NCBI RefSeq assembly: GCF_964355755.1
Contig: NC_092678.1
Coordinates: forward strand, 18,388,922 to 18,452,921
Source of the DNA: Antedon mediterranea
Lineage: Eukaryota; Echinodermata; Crinoidea; Comatulida; Antedonidae
DNA: 64,000 nt
Direction: 5' to 3'
A program made the translations under genes and the position numbers. The notes below the pieces were generated by a model. It was not told the DNA's origin. It saw only the letters and a list, made by a program, of their open reading frames with translations, and did no database searches. Below are positions 45,888 through 57,515 of the stretch, in pieces. Position 1 is the stretch's first letter. Each line of letters starts with the position of its first letter.

Positions 45888-46235
45888 ATTTTATGCATAC
45901 ATAATATTTCTCAGTTCGAAGCTCATTTAAAAAAAATTAACCTTAATACTACTGTATATTGCTTAAAGTCAAAACCAAACAAAAATTCTGCAGAAAAATT
46001 TGTTGTTGAGTTGGTCAGTTTTGCTGAGAAAATATTTTTGATATAGAAATCTAGAATTTCCAAATTCCCTAACATTTTCAGTTTTCCCTTTTTGAGCTAG
46101 TGCTTTTGAAAAATTGTATGCATACATAATATTTCTCAGTTCGAAAAAAAAATTATAAATGTTGTTGAGTTTGTCAGTTTTGCTGAGAAATTAATTTCAC
46201 AGGAAACTCTGGAGTTCCAAATTCCTAAATATGTA
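45888..46235 (+). repeat. Tandem duplication, about 200-bp unit
   Basis: TGCATACATAATATTTCTCA, GTTGTTGAGTTGGTCAGTTT and TTCCAAATTCCCTAA occur twice in the same order, at about 45894 and 46119. Confidence 0.8.
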
Positions 46236-46777
46236 CCATTTGTAGTCCCCCCCCCCGCCCCACCTCAAATATCATGATCTACCAGTATGTCTTTTTAATT
46301 GACAATTAACAAATAGTCACTGTTTACTGTTACTCCCATGTATTGTATTGTAAATAAAAAAACAACATGGAATTAACAACTTTCATGTCAACTGTAAATA
46401 GAGGAAATCCGGAAAAAGCCACCCCTGTAGTAAAAATAGAACAGTCAATCTTTCAATGCAAGAAAACATTCTATACAATCTACTCTTTAACATTCATTAT
46501 TTGTATATAATAAACTTATCAACATTTTCGGATATTCATTACACACATTATAGATATTCTGAACTGCTATACATGCATTTAATTATTTCACTGTGCATAC
46601 ATGAGCATCATATAGAACTATTAATAATAATGATTTATGTTTTTCAAAAGATATGCAAGCTTGTCATGTACATATTGAAGTTTTCTTAAATAAATAGCAA
46701 AACATACAATTAATCAACAGTGATGTCAATTGCTGATAATTAGTTTGGGACTATATAAAAATACATTCTACTGCAGT

Positions 46778-46920
46778 TTTTGCAGTAATTGTATTTTAGC
46801 AGTTTATCCAATTATTGAACAGGTATCTCATAAACTTTTACATAGAAACAAACTGAAATCCCAATTTATTGCTGTAAAAAATTGTAGTTACTGCAGTAAC
46901 TACAGTAAAGTAGTTTGACT
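46778..46920 (+). repeat. Dispersed repeat with perfect 20-bp palindrome
   Basis: TTTTGCAGTAATTGTAT, AAACTTTTACATAGAAACAAA and the palindrome GTAGTTACTGCAGTAACTAC (46884-46903). A relative lies at 61045-61260. Confidence 0.6.
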
Positions 46921-47274
46921 AGGTGGAATTTAATACTTTTTTCAGGATTATACTTCATATCATTTCATGTTTTAAAATTACTAAACATACTTTTATTAGA
47001 TTTATGGTATCTCTGCAAGCATGTTTAAATACTTATTATTTGCTAATGAAAACGTTGAAACCGTAATTTGTTCTTGATTTTTTCTTAACATTTTCTGTCT
47101 TCCGACATTAATACGCTTTCCACAATTTGTTTCCATGTTTGTCTGTTTATGGCAGGATGGTTTGTTAATTGTGTTAGTGTCTACATGTCCTTGTAAGTCT
47201 TTCTTTATTTGGTTCATCTGGTTATTTTATACATTATCTAATTAATTATTAATGATGTTATCCAAATTCCTTCA

Positions 47275-47435
47275 CTTGCACTGATGAAGGGCTAGTGTTG
47301 CCCGAAAGCTTTGCTAACTTTTCTGGCTGTTTTTCTTATCGTTTTGATTTAGCTTTTCGCTTTTTTTTTTGTATCTCCATTGAGATCCAGCCACTGATAC
47401 CCACAGCATTGTCATTTTTTCAGTAATTTGCCTTT
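47275..47435 (+). repeat. Retroelement-tail repeat with hammerhead-like core, copy 3
   Basis: CTGATGA (47281-47287), one extra A, stem GGGC/GCCC with a 7-base loop, then GAAA (47304-47307) form a near-canonical hammerhead core. TTTTCTGGCTGTTTTTCTTA, ATCTCCATTGAGATCCAGCC and TTTTTTCAGTAATTTGCC follow, as in copies 1 and 2. It is probably a Penelope-like element tail. Confidence 0.6.
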
Positions 47436-47440
47436 GGATT

Positions 47441-47540
47441 TAATTAATTAATTATGTGGTAATTAGGTATTTTATACATTAATTAATTAATTATGTGATA
47501 ATTAGGTATTTTATACATTAATTAATTAATTATGTGATAT
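47441..47540 (+). repeat. Tandem repeat, 39-40-bp unit, 2.5 copies
   Basis: AATTAATTAATTATGTGATA followed by ATTAGGTATTTTATACATT. Confidence 0.9.
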
Positions 47541-47867
47541 TTAAAAAAATTACCTGTACAGTAGATACTGTACAAATGTAGAGTTTGATATATTATTATA
47601 TGGCTAATGAATACTAAATATACTCTATTTAAATAATTATACTGAATTCTATACATTAATGTGATGTTTTAAATTTTCCGACTTCTTTACATAAGGGGTG
47701 TTTTAAAGTTATTTAACTTGTCTTATTTTATTATAAAATTTATTTACTGTACTCCCATTGTTGTTTGAGATTGTCAGTTAAAAAGCTAGGTAGTTAGTTT
47801 CCCTTTTCAACTTTCTCAGATTTCAAATTTAAATAAAAGAACATCCCCAACCAGCCAATTGTTTTGC

Positions 47868-47935
47868 AGGGATGGCAATCCCATCCCTGTCTATCAATCC
47901 CATCCCTGTCTATCTGCCCCATCCCTGTCTATCTG
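47868..47935 (+). repeat. Tandem repeat, about 20-bp unit, three copies
   Basis: CCCATCCCTGTCTATCAAT and CTGC variants. Confidence 0.9.
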
Positions 47936-48309
47936 CAATTAATTTATTTGTAAATACATTTGTATGTTAATCTGCTCACAGTACTCACTCGCAGTTTGTA
48001 ATTTCTAGTATTTCTGAGTTCTTCATTGAAACTTTTGGCATTTTGTTTACTCTATATTGTTTTCTCTTGATTTCTAATTATCTATTGGTTGCATTTTAAA
48101 TATATATTTACACAATAATTTCGGAGTTTTTAATTAAAATATGGGAGTTTCCTGAAATGAATTTTAGTACATACAATGTTTATTGCTCTTGATCAAAATT
48201 TGATGCCTTTTTTATACATTAATGTAGTTGTTTTCGAACCATTGTTTTGTTTGTACAGTTAATCCAAATATTCTGTAACATAATACAGCACTAAAAGTAA
48301 GTATAGTAT

Positions 48310-48440
48310 AACCTCCACTAAAGGATCGTACAAATTGGCCCCTTAACAGGGGTGTTCCCCAAATAAGGACCATGACCATAGTTTTAAAACATAAATATCT
48401 CCTTGTTCGTTTGACATGAAAGCATCCCCTTAATATTCTA
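48310..48440 (+). repeat. P-like subterminal repeat, second locus
   Basis: ATAACCTCCACTAAAGGATC, GGCCCCTTAACAGGGGTGTT, ATAAATATCTCCTTGTTCGT and CATGAAAGCATCCCCTTAAT parallel 1985-2240. No coding part is nearby. Confidence 0.6.
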
Positions 48441-48494
48441 CTGTTTAATTACAATATACCACAAAACATATAGTATAAACATAAAATCAAATAA

Positions 48495-49033
48495 CTGCCT
48501 CAATATAATTTTATTTTTATAATAATACAAATCAGCCAATCAAAGATGTTAACAAACAAAGACATAGTTATAAAGGCACGCCTCCAAAAGCTTTGGAGTA
48601 TTCAGTATTCAGTATTCAGTATTTATTGGTACTCACTTTCGAATCAGTGACACACACCTTTCGGTGGTGCGTCCATACAAATATAAACAACAACATATAA
48701 AAGGTAAATGATGATAAAACTTACATAATTAACTTACATTGAAAAAAAACCAAAAAAAACAAAACAAATGTACAGTAGTAATTGCAAACTTGAGGGGTAC
48801 TAAGCAGAAATGGTTGCTTACAGTATAAAGCAGAAAATTTAAAACAAAGACAAACATTTCAAGTGTGAATAATTATTAATATGTGAATGTCTCTGGCAAA
48901 ATTAATGTTTAATTAATTGTTTTATTATGTAATTTTGTGACTTATATATGTTATCCTTTGTTACAATTCTCTTCACCTGACTATGGGCTGTGCCCGAAAC
49001 ATGTCGTAAAAATAAACTTATATTGAGGCAGTT
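48495..49033. mobile_element. Composite element bounded by ACTGCCTCAATATAA inverted ends
   Basis: ACTGCCTCAATATAATTTTA at the left is inverted at the right as AAACTTATATTGAGGCAGT. Just inside the right end, CTGACTA-T-GGGC-TGT-GCCC-GAAA (48977-48999) has the same layout as the hammerhead-like cores at 47281 and 39039, but one core G is replaced. A LINE-like tail lies inside (48598-48690). Confidence 0.5.
48598..48690 (-). mobile_element. Retroposon 3' tail with TACTGAA microsatellite
   Basis: On the minus strand GGACGCACCACCGAAAGGTG, GTCACTGATTCGAAAGTGAG and AATAAATACTGAATACTGAA have the form of a LINE/SINE 3' end terminating in a short tandem tail. Confidence 0.5.
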
Positions 49034-50065
49034 TTTTTTTTCTATATCCTTCCTATGCAGCTCTTTGATTTATATTAGTATAAACATATATTTACAACAA
49101 TACCCAAGATAAAAAGGTGCAAAACAAAAATTATTAATTATGCAATATTATTTATACACTAGTTATGTCAGAATATTTATTAAATGTGGTGTTTTAATAT
49201 TTATACTTGCATACATGCATATGTTTTTACTGGCTTCGTTCCGATGATTTTGTATATTCGCTATATGCTGGTATCGTATCACGATTCTATTCTAATTATA
49301 CCAATTGATTCCACAATGTCATGAAAACCTTGATGAAAATACTCCGCACACATCAATATGAGATTGATTTCTTCAGAAAAATGTAAATGGTTAAAGAAAG
49401 GAACTTCATTAATGTTTGTGTTAATGCATTTATGTTAGTGCTAATTTGTAGTAATAATATGATACGATCAAATACTATGAAACGACCATCGCAAAGGCAA
49501 CGTAAATGTTATTACGGCATTGTTATAAATCTAACAATGTGTTTGTAAAATATATTTTCGAGGTTATTGCTACCGCATTTGTAATTCTCGATGCGATCAA
49601 TATGATCGCCAAGTCTGCTTCCATTCAGCAACCTCTGACTGCTATGACTGGAATGAGTTGATAGAAATTAATATTTATGAGTTACTCAAGCGTGAACTAT
49701 GCATGAGTTACTCAAGCATAAATAGATCTATAACTTAAATGAATATGTTAACCAAGTACTGTTTGTGGCGTCTTCTGTTATGACCTCTTATTTGGGGTCA
49801 TATCTGATTTTAGTTTACATATTTTTGATAAATAATATTATTTAAGGAACACTGTACTATTCATGGTGTGATGTGACTTATGTATGTAGTTTTATTAATA
49901 TTCATAATAATATTTATAAATGTGTATAGCATTCGTTATATTAATGAATGGCATTAGACAATGAAGTCCAAGTATCTTTTACATTTTAAAAGTACTTTCC
50001 CTGAATCACTTACGTTTTACACTTTTCTGATGGCCTTTCTGGCCATTTAAATATGGCCACATTAA

Positions 50066-50509
50066 AGGACAACTTGACCGAGGACCATATTTTCACAACG
50101 TATTTAGGGATGTACATATGTTGTCAGAACCAATGCGAAATTAAGAATATTGCCGCATGCGCTCGCCATACAGCCATCGCCGTAAATTGCTGTGACGTCA
50201 CAGGTGCATCGCAAACTGTACGTAATGAGTTTTCTGGCAAAGTCTAGCAAATCGGGAAAAATTTCTAGTAAACACACTTTGTAAATAAATCATAAAAAAT
50301 ATAAATGTTGATTTTTTTTATTGTTTCTTTGCTTATCTGGACTCATTAAGTAGATTTTGCGATGCACGTGTGACGTCACAGCAATTTACGGCGACAAATG
50401 TACGGCGAACGCGTTCTGCGATATCCTTAATCTCGTGATTGTTCTGAAATTATATGTTCAGTACATCCCTAATACGTTGTAAAAATATGGTCCTCGGTCA
50501 AGTTGTCCT
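50066..50509. mobile_element. 444-bp Kolobok/piggyBac-like MITE with TTAA target duplication
   Basis: AGGACAACTTGACCGAGGAC and GTCCTCGGTCAAGTTGTCCT are perfect inverted ends extending over about 40 bp (to CAACGTA/TACGTTG). TTAA lies at 50062-50065 and 50510-50513. Internal TGACGTCACAG and CTGTGACGTCA are also inverted, as are GCCGTAAATTGCTGTG and CACAGCAATTTACGGC. The 64-codon frame at 50053-50247 lies across one arm and is not a gene. Confidence 0.9.
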
Positions 50510-50639
50510 TTAAGTCATTGGTAATTATCTTCAAATTTATCCAAGTGTCGCTGGAATTAGCTCTTTGGCATTTTACCGAAGATGTGTTATGTAGCTGTCG
50601 TAGCCAAGGGCGTGGCGTAGTTAGTGAAGTTAACAATGC

Positions 50640-50945
50640 CACTACCCAGGCGTGGATTTAGGCGGGGCTAAACCTAAGTCCCCCCTAAAATTTAACTCTT
50701 TAAAATAAAATAACTATTTTAATTTTTCCACAACTTGACAGATCATTTTTATCTTTTAATATATATTTAGCCCCCCCCCCCCCTAATCTATAATGCTGGA
50801 TCTGTCCCTGCTACCTACAGTGCTGTAGCCACAAGAAATAAAGTGGTGCTATTGTCGCATGAAAAGGGAACAATCTCTGGTCAAAACAGGTTGTCAAAGG
50901 CCTAAGTTGAAACCATACCGGTAGCTATGTCCCTGGCTTAGTTTA
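50640..50945 (+). repeat. Dispersed repeat related to 63797-63920
   Basis: AAAAGGGAACAATCTCTGGT, GTTGAAACCATACCGGTAGC and TATGTCCCTGGC have counterparts at the right edge of the window. A C14 run (about 50770) lies inside. Confidence 0.5.
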
Positions 50946-51529
50946 AATGCAAATGTGCAAGACGTACGCCAGCCATTATCCGCAGATACAGTACATGATA
51001 ATATAGAACATGATGTTTATTGTCTGTATGAGGGTTAATAACATTTAAACTTGTTTTGCCTCAACTTCTTAACTGGCTATTTTTATGTTTTGAGTAGCAC
51101 GTTGAACTCTTAACATTGCTCTTTACACATATGCAACATGTCAAACATAGCACATTTTTTCGCAAGTAATCTCAATGTACTTGGTATAAAGTACAAATTA
51201 CGTCAGAGTAGGGCAAAACATCTGACCAATTACTTCTCCACTTTAGTTACAAACAATTACAAAATAAAAAATCTTGTATAAAATAGATAATTTATATTTG
51301 CGTTCAAAAAAATTATTTTATGACTGGGACGGAAGTCTTAATCAACCAAGCAAATTTATATTTTCGTATTATAATTTGTTTTCTAATTTTAAAGAAAAAG
51401 TAATGTGTGCTATGATTTTATGTTGCTATTCATTAAAAACATTGTCCACAGAACATAATTTTTTGTTTGTATTTCTGGATGTAAATGTAAAACAAATGTT
51501 ACCGTTCTGTTAAAAGAGGTGGAGATGAG

Positions 51530-51612
51530 AAGTTAGGAGGTTGAGGAGGCGGTGGGGTTCTATAGGGGATGGGGAGGGGTGGGGTTCTATAGGGGATGGG
51601 GAGGGGGTGATA
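51530..51612 (+). repeat. G-rich duplicated tract
   Basis: GGGGTTCTATAGGGGATGGG followed by GAGGGGT is duplicated. At least four G3-G5 runs are close together, so the plus (non-template, RNA-like) strand could form a G-quadruplex. Confidence 0.75.
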
Positions 51613-52138
51613 ATGTATACCCATGCGTGATGTGCGGTATATTTGTTAGATGGGACTGGTATCAGTGATTAGTGGAAACACTCAAAACTAAAATATTTTA
51701 ATCTGTGTACATTTGCGTTCCATACTTATCACTTATCACTCTTGAGCAAAAAAAGTGTTTGCCTTTTTCAAGTGGGCGTCTCAATAAATGAATTTCTTAA
51801 AAGTAGGACTTGCGAATCTGTCAAATTGACTGTAGAAAGTAGGCCTCTGAATATCAGTAGGGGACATAAGATTTATTATACGTTTTTAGTTTCCTAAGAG
51901 GAATCTCACAGATATTGGGTAGTTTATCAGCATGTTAGTTATAATGTTTATGGATTGGTTCTATTTATAGAATGTATTTCACCAAGTAACCCATTCTGAA
52001 ATATAACGTAGCAATTCTATCAACACTTCGTATCTTTTTCTTCTGTATTTTTCTACTGAATATATCAGAATTGTGTTTTTGTCTGAATATAAGGTATTTT
52101 AATTAAGAGTTTTAATACCAAAATCACAGTGAATTCTT

Positions 52139-52175
52139 GAGCTCTGTCTACACTATCAACTGTGACAACATTTTG
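52139..52175. repeat. End fragment of the 29132-type MITE
   Basis: GAGCTCTGTCTACACTATCA followed by ACTGTGACAAC. The rest is missing. Confidence 0.5.
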
Positions 52176-52762
52176 AAATAATAATAAACTTTTCAAAACC
52201 AGAATTTTTATTATTTACTTATTATATATATTCAATTGGAATCTGTGAATTTGTACAATTTGTTAGTGCAAGGATAATTAAAATCACTAATTCACTGTAA
52301 AATTATGTTTTGTGGAGTTTTTAAAAAAATAGTTACACAATTTTGACTCAATTTTTGGTGACCTTTTGCCTGCTTGATTCAATATTTTCCTCAATTTTAA
52401 TATAATTGATTTGATGATGATTTAAAATTTAAAAAAATAAATTTAAAAATAAAAAAAAATTACATAAATTAAAAAAGAAACAGAACAAAAAAGTTTATTT
52501 TTAAAAGTAGGTAAGATTCAGAAACATGTTACAAACGTTCCAACATCTTGTAATGTGTATTTAGTTTTCAGTTAAAAAATGAAAATGCATTATTGTTTTT
52601 TTCATTCCAGTACAATTAAAGAAAAGAATTATACGTAATGTACCATAAAAGAATTTTCGTGGAAGGAGACATACTTTTGTAAAAATTTTGGATTGAATCT
52701 GAGACTGCAATTATACGGATAATTGCCTAGTCATAACTCATTTTGTGTACTTTTATTTTTTG

Positions 52763-52764
<2 letters not shown>

Positions 52765-52800
<36 letters not shown>
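52765..52800. repeat. (TA)n microsatellite
   Basis: About 17 TA units. Frames spanning it give Tyr-Ile repeats that are artefacts. Confidence 0.97.
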
Positions 52801-52802
<2 letters not shown>

Positions 52803-53861
52803 TTTGATATATAGAAAACGGCTGATTTCAAGTCATCAGATTCAGGTTTTGTTGATGTTTCATATTCGTTTTCCTTTGACTTTAATTGCGATCTGTTTTT
52901 ACATTGATTTATTGTACTGATCTGGTGTTTTAAAGTTTTAGCTTTCATACTTCAGTTGCTTCTTCATCAACATTTTCAAGATTTTAACAACAAAACATTG
53001 ATTATTTATTTTTTATATCCTAAATATTTGTTTGGTTACTTTAGATTTATTGCCATTCAATATTATACAAATAATGAATTTTTATGGTACACAAAAATTC
53101 ATGAGGTGAAAGATGAAATTCTATTTTCAGGTAAAGCCCATTCATTATTTGTATATCATGCAATATAACTGACTCTAAATGATACATGATACAAAGTAAC
53201 CAATCAAATGGCAAGGATATACTCATGTGTGTTATTATTTGAAATATTGAATCGTTTGAGGATGGCACGTACAGTATTTCATTGCTTTCAATATGTATAC
53301 TTTAATACGTGGAAACAGAACATAAGGTTATGAACCCTACTATTACAAATATGCATAGAAATATTGTCTTAAATAAAAAAATGTGGTTTAGAATTCCAGA
53401 AAATACAGTTTGAGTTTGAATTGATTATGTAAACTAATGTATAATATTATGCGAAAAAATTGGCTTTGAGCCAATTTATGATTCTTCGCATTTTATTTGA
53501 ATATATTTTTAAAAATCTGATTTTGTTTTTCTGTTATTTTCATATTGTTCTTCAAATACTATTAGAAATTTAAAATCGGAAAGCTCTCCTCCCATAGTCT
53601 TACCTTACGTTCATGAATAATGTATTTTCATAATTCACCTAGTTTATACTTACACTGGTTTCATCATTTTCCATATCAATATTTATAGTTTAACATCTAA
53701 AATATTTTATTTCATTAAGATTATGTTGAAATTCACACATTTGTACCCTTAAACTTTTGAAGTAATCTGTTGTGGTTGAGTAAATTTTTTATATGAACCC
53801 AATAGATATAGACCCATATCATGATTTGTGTAGAACTACAATTTTGCACAAACTGGCAGTT

Positions 53862-53899
53862 TTCTACTCCGTGCCAACTTACCTGGATAAACCGACATA
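53862..53899 (+). repeat. Left end of a GATAAACCGACA MITE, interrupted
   Basis: CGTGCCAACTTACCTGGATA then AACCGACATA. The next element (53900-55317) is inserted at this TA. TAGGCCTTTTGC after 55317 continues the MITE. Confidence 0.7.
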
Positions 53900-55317
53900 C
53901 AGTACAGAAAGAAATTACTGCTTCGTATCTACGCGTAGGCTTTCGTAGGTAGAACGTAGGTCATTGTTCTCTCCTACGATGTATTGTTTGTAGCCTACGA
54001 TGTATTGTTTGTAGCCTACGATGTATTGTTCTCTCCTACGATGTATTGTTCGTAGCCTACGATGTATTGTTCTCTCCTACCTACGATGTATTGTTCGTAG
54101 CCTACGATGTATTGTTATGAAATCTAGGCTACGCCTCGATCGTAGGGTGGTTCGTAGAAGCATGGACAATGCAAACAAACAATGTATTGTTTGCTAATTA
54201 AAATCCTACCTAAAGATAGTAGGTCAATTTTTGTAGCCGCCCTACCCATCGGTTATCCTAATTTGGACGGAAATCCGCCGACGAAACGACATCGGGCCGG
54301 TGGACCTCAGCTCATGTAGAGAGAGTCGAGGCTAGGCCTAGCCTGTTTCGGCGGCCTACACTATAAATTATTTATTCCTACCTTGTTGGGTTAGCGAATT
54401 ATAAAAACAACGACACCTACGCTAGGACACCAACAAAATATATGCAAAATAAATATATATTCCATATTAAGATTTAACATACATAAATAGGCCTTTTTTA
54501 AAATGATTACGACATGTATAAAGAAAAAGGCCCGACCAGAATTTGGAGGGGAAAAAACATGTGAGCTGAGCACAGTAGAGAGAGTATTATGTTTCATGTC
54601 ATGTGACACAAAATCCAGGTACACGATCTTAATTACTGTTTTATCGTCGTCAGACGGTAGCCACCCTCTCGTCGAGCTCGTACTGAGTAAAAAAAAACAT
54701 GTGAGAGATTGCGGTAAGCAGAGAGTATCGCGTTTCATGCCATGTGACAAAAAAAAACTAGGTCTGTATTAATTACAGTCTTCTGTCGGCAGTCTTTTTG
54801 AGCGACCGATTGAACGTCCTGATGCTATATTTAGAATGAATTGTTTACGATCTTTTTTTCTCGGCATCGTTTCTGGATATGGATGGGACGTTCGCTATAT
54901 TATGTTTATTATATTAGTTGGCCTGTTCGTTGCGGTTCACCACCTGTGTTGGATCGTGTCTCTCTCTACGTTATACATCGTGGGAAATTTATATTTATAT
55001 TCGCCGTTGAGTAGGTAAACACGCACGAAGGAAAATATTACGATTAAAAAATATTATTTATTTTTTATTAATTTACAACTTTGTCCTCCGCCAATTAAAT
55101 TTAACACATTAATTTCACACCTTACTTCACTAAGAACATCGTAGGGTTGTTTATTTAGGTTACGAACTCCCTACGAAGTTCAGAACGTAGCTCATTGAAA
55201 TTTGTTTATTGAGGTTACGAAGCCAAACAATGGAACCTACGAAGCCAACAACGTAGCCTACGTTCCATCTACGAAGCTACTTCGTAGGTAAAGTTGCAGT
55301 ATTTTCTTTCTGTACTG
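53900..55317. mobile_element. 1.42-kb non-autonomous transposon with TA target duplication
   Basis: CAGTACAGAAAGAAATTACT and AGTATTTTCTTTCTGTACTG are inverted ends, with TA at 53898-53899 and 55318-55319. Both subterminal zones are full of CTACGA/TCGTAG words; the left includes a minisatellite. Interior frames on both strands (54391-54772) have no domain. They cover a segment in which AAAACATGTGAG...GTTTCATGTCATGTGACA occurs twice, about 135 bp apart. No transposase is visible. Confidence 0.85.
53965..54118 (+). repeat. Minisatellite, about 20-bp unit, seven copies
   Basis: CCTACGATGTATTGTTCGTA and TCTC variants alternate inside the left end of the transposon. Confidence 0.92.
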
Positions 55318-55776
55318 TAGGCCTTTTGCTTTTTGAATTATGAATAAATGATTGCCTCTCCAAGATAGTGGTATCATCTGTGAGCCACAGCCTCAAGTGG
55401 GCAAGACCACATACCTCGGCGTATTTTGACAAGAGGACATACGGTACATTACAAGAACATGAGAAAGAAATACATTACTTTAGTGGGTTTACTGATATTC
55501 CGTCCGTCGTCTTAATAAAATTTACATTTTGTTTAGGTGTTCAAAGTATTATAAATTAGATTATTCTGAAAACATCATTTAATTTTTTCTATTTCTGTTT
55601 TCTACAAATTGGAAGTAAATTTATTCACGGCTTGCACTCAGATTTGTTCACCTTTATATTCAGCATGTCATTTTGTAACGATCAAAAAAGACAATTATTG
55701 ATAGCAAGGAAATAATCATATGTACAGTAAGATGTAGAGTAATATCTGTCTTATCAATCTCTATCTACCCTATGTG

Positions 55777-56085
55777 AAGTATCTCAACCGCAGCAAAAAA
55801 AATGCAGCTTAGCGACTTTTGGTACCCCATCTTAAACCACTCATTTCAACTGATTGTATTGTGTTGTTTTTTGTCCCAAGCAAATCTCTCAGACAGCGCT
55901 ACTAGTCCATATAGCTTTTATGTTAATTGCTGATGTATTGGTAGGCCTCTTTGTGGAGTATCTCAGAATGAGAAGAAACAAGGCAGCTTTGCGACTTGTT
56001 GGTACCCCATCTTAAACCACTCTAGGCCCCTTTCCTACTGATTGTATTGTGTTGTTTTCTGTCCCAAGCCAGCCAAGCTACTCCA
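55777..56085 (+). repeat. Tandem duplication, about 190-bp unit
   Basis: GGTACCCCATCTTAAACCAC, GATTGTATTGTGTTGTTTT and TGTCCCAAGC occur twice, at about 55820 and 56001. Confidence 0.85.
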
Positions 56086-56458
56086 TAGAGTTTGGTCATT
56101 GATTGCCTAAAGACGTACTTCATTGCTTTTTAAAATGATGTTCGATTTCGATCTTTAATGAGTCTGGCATTTGTCTTTTCAAATTGTATCTGTGTGTTTA
56201 CATTAGTTCTTCTAAATTATGTGCTGATTAAAAAATCTTAAATTTAGTGGTTTAATTTAACTTTAATTTACACTGATTTGTAAACAGATATTGATGTATG
56301 TGACTTCAGGAATCTCTCTTGCCTTGGTATTTAAAAAAAAATAACTGTATCAAATCTGAGGATTTGATTTTTCTGAAATGTTTGGTGGTCTGGAGTTAAT
56401 TTTGTTTATATTATATTAATCAAAAATAAAATTTATAAAATTAAAATAAATATCTGTA

Positions 56459-56794
56459 TAGAGTTCTGCGGTGTGACGATAGAGGGCACTGCATGGTTGC
56501 TAGACAACCAAAAAATGCGTTCAACACTACTATGTTGATAAACTGTATAAATCTGTAAATATGTATCTTAGTTTGATTTTTTTTAACTTAAACTGTAGTT
56601 AAAGAATAAATAGATGATTAAAAACAAAGATCTAGTGATCTTTTAAAGTTGGTTATCCGCACTTGTTTTAGCTTGTTTTTATTTAAAATTATTAAGTTTA
56701 AAATGACTACTTCAATAAGCCTTTTCCAAACCATTGGTGACCTGAGAGTCACTCAGGCAAGTTGAACGCCTGACGTTAGCACTGCAGAACTCTA
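56459..56794. mobile_element. 336-bp MITE with TA target duplication
   Basis: TAGAGTTCTGCGGTG and CACTGCAGAACTCTA are inverted ends (14 of 15) flanked by TA. It has no coding capacity. Confidence 0.8.
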
Positions 56795-57112
56795 TACAAT
56801 TCTTTTTACGTTGAACCAGTAATTAGATATGTACAGTACGTGTGCGACGTTTTAACTTGCTGTAGACAATTTCTAATTTGTCAGTGACTGGTTGTTTGTC
56901 ATTGCTAAGAGTAGCTTTGCTATTGGTAGAACAGCATCCCCTATTTGCAAACCTGGTCTGTGATTTGCCGAAGTTTTCCGTCTTTTCAGTTATGTTATTC
57001 TCAAGAAAGAAAACCATTTCAATAAGAGGATGAATATCGACGGAAATGTTAATATTACCCAAAATGCAATGCACTCGAACAGTTACAGGGTTGTGCTAAA
57101 TATTACACAGCA

Positions 57113-57515
57113 ATAACCGGTTAAATGGCGTTCCAACATCCAGTTAAATGGCGTTCCAACACCCAGTTAAATGGCGTTCAATACCCAGTTAAATGGGGTT
57201 CTAACACCCAGTTAAATGGCGTTCCAACACCCAGTTAAATGGCGTTCCAACACCCAGTTAAATGGCGTTCAACACCCCGTTAAATGGCGTTCAACACCCC
57301 GTTAAAATAGGGTCCTAACACCCATTTAAATGGTGTTCCAACACCCAGTTAAATGGTGTTCCAACACCCAGTTAATTGGCGTTCCAACACCTAGTTAATT
57401 GGCGTTCCAACACCCAGTTAAATGGCGTTCCATCACCCAGTTAAATGGTCTTTCAACACCCAGTTAAATGCTGTTTCAACACGCAGTTAAATGGTGTTTT
57501 AACGCCCAGTCGAAT
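57113..57515 (+). repeat. 23-bp minisatellite, about 17 units
   Basis: CACCCAGTTAAATGGCGTTC followed by CAA, with scattered variants (GGTGTT, CCCGTT) and a few unit-length changes. Confidence 0.96.

Noticed and set aside
52723-52948. Overlapping open frames on both strands
   Set aside because: They span the TA microsatellite, which is open in several frames by composition.
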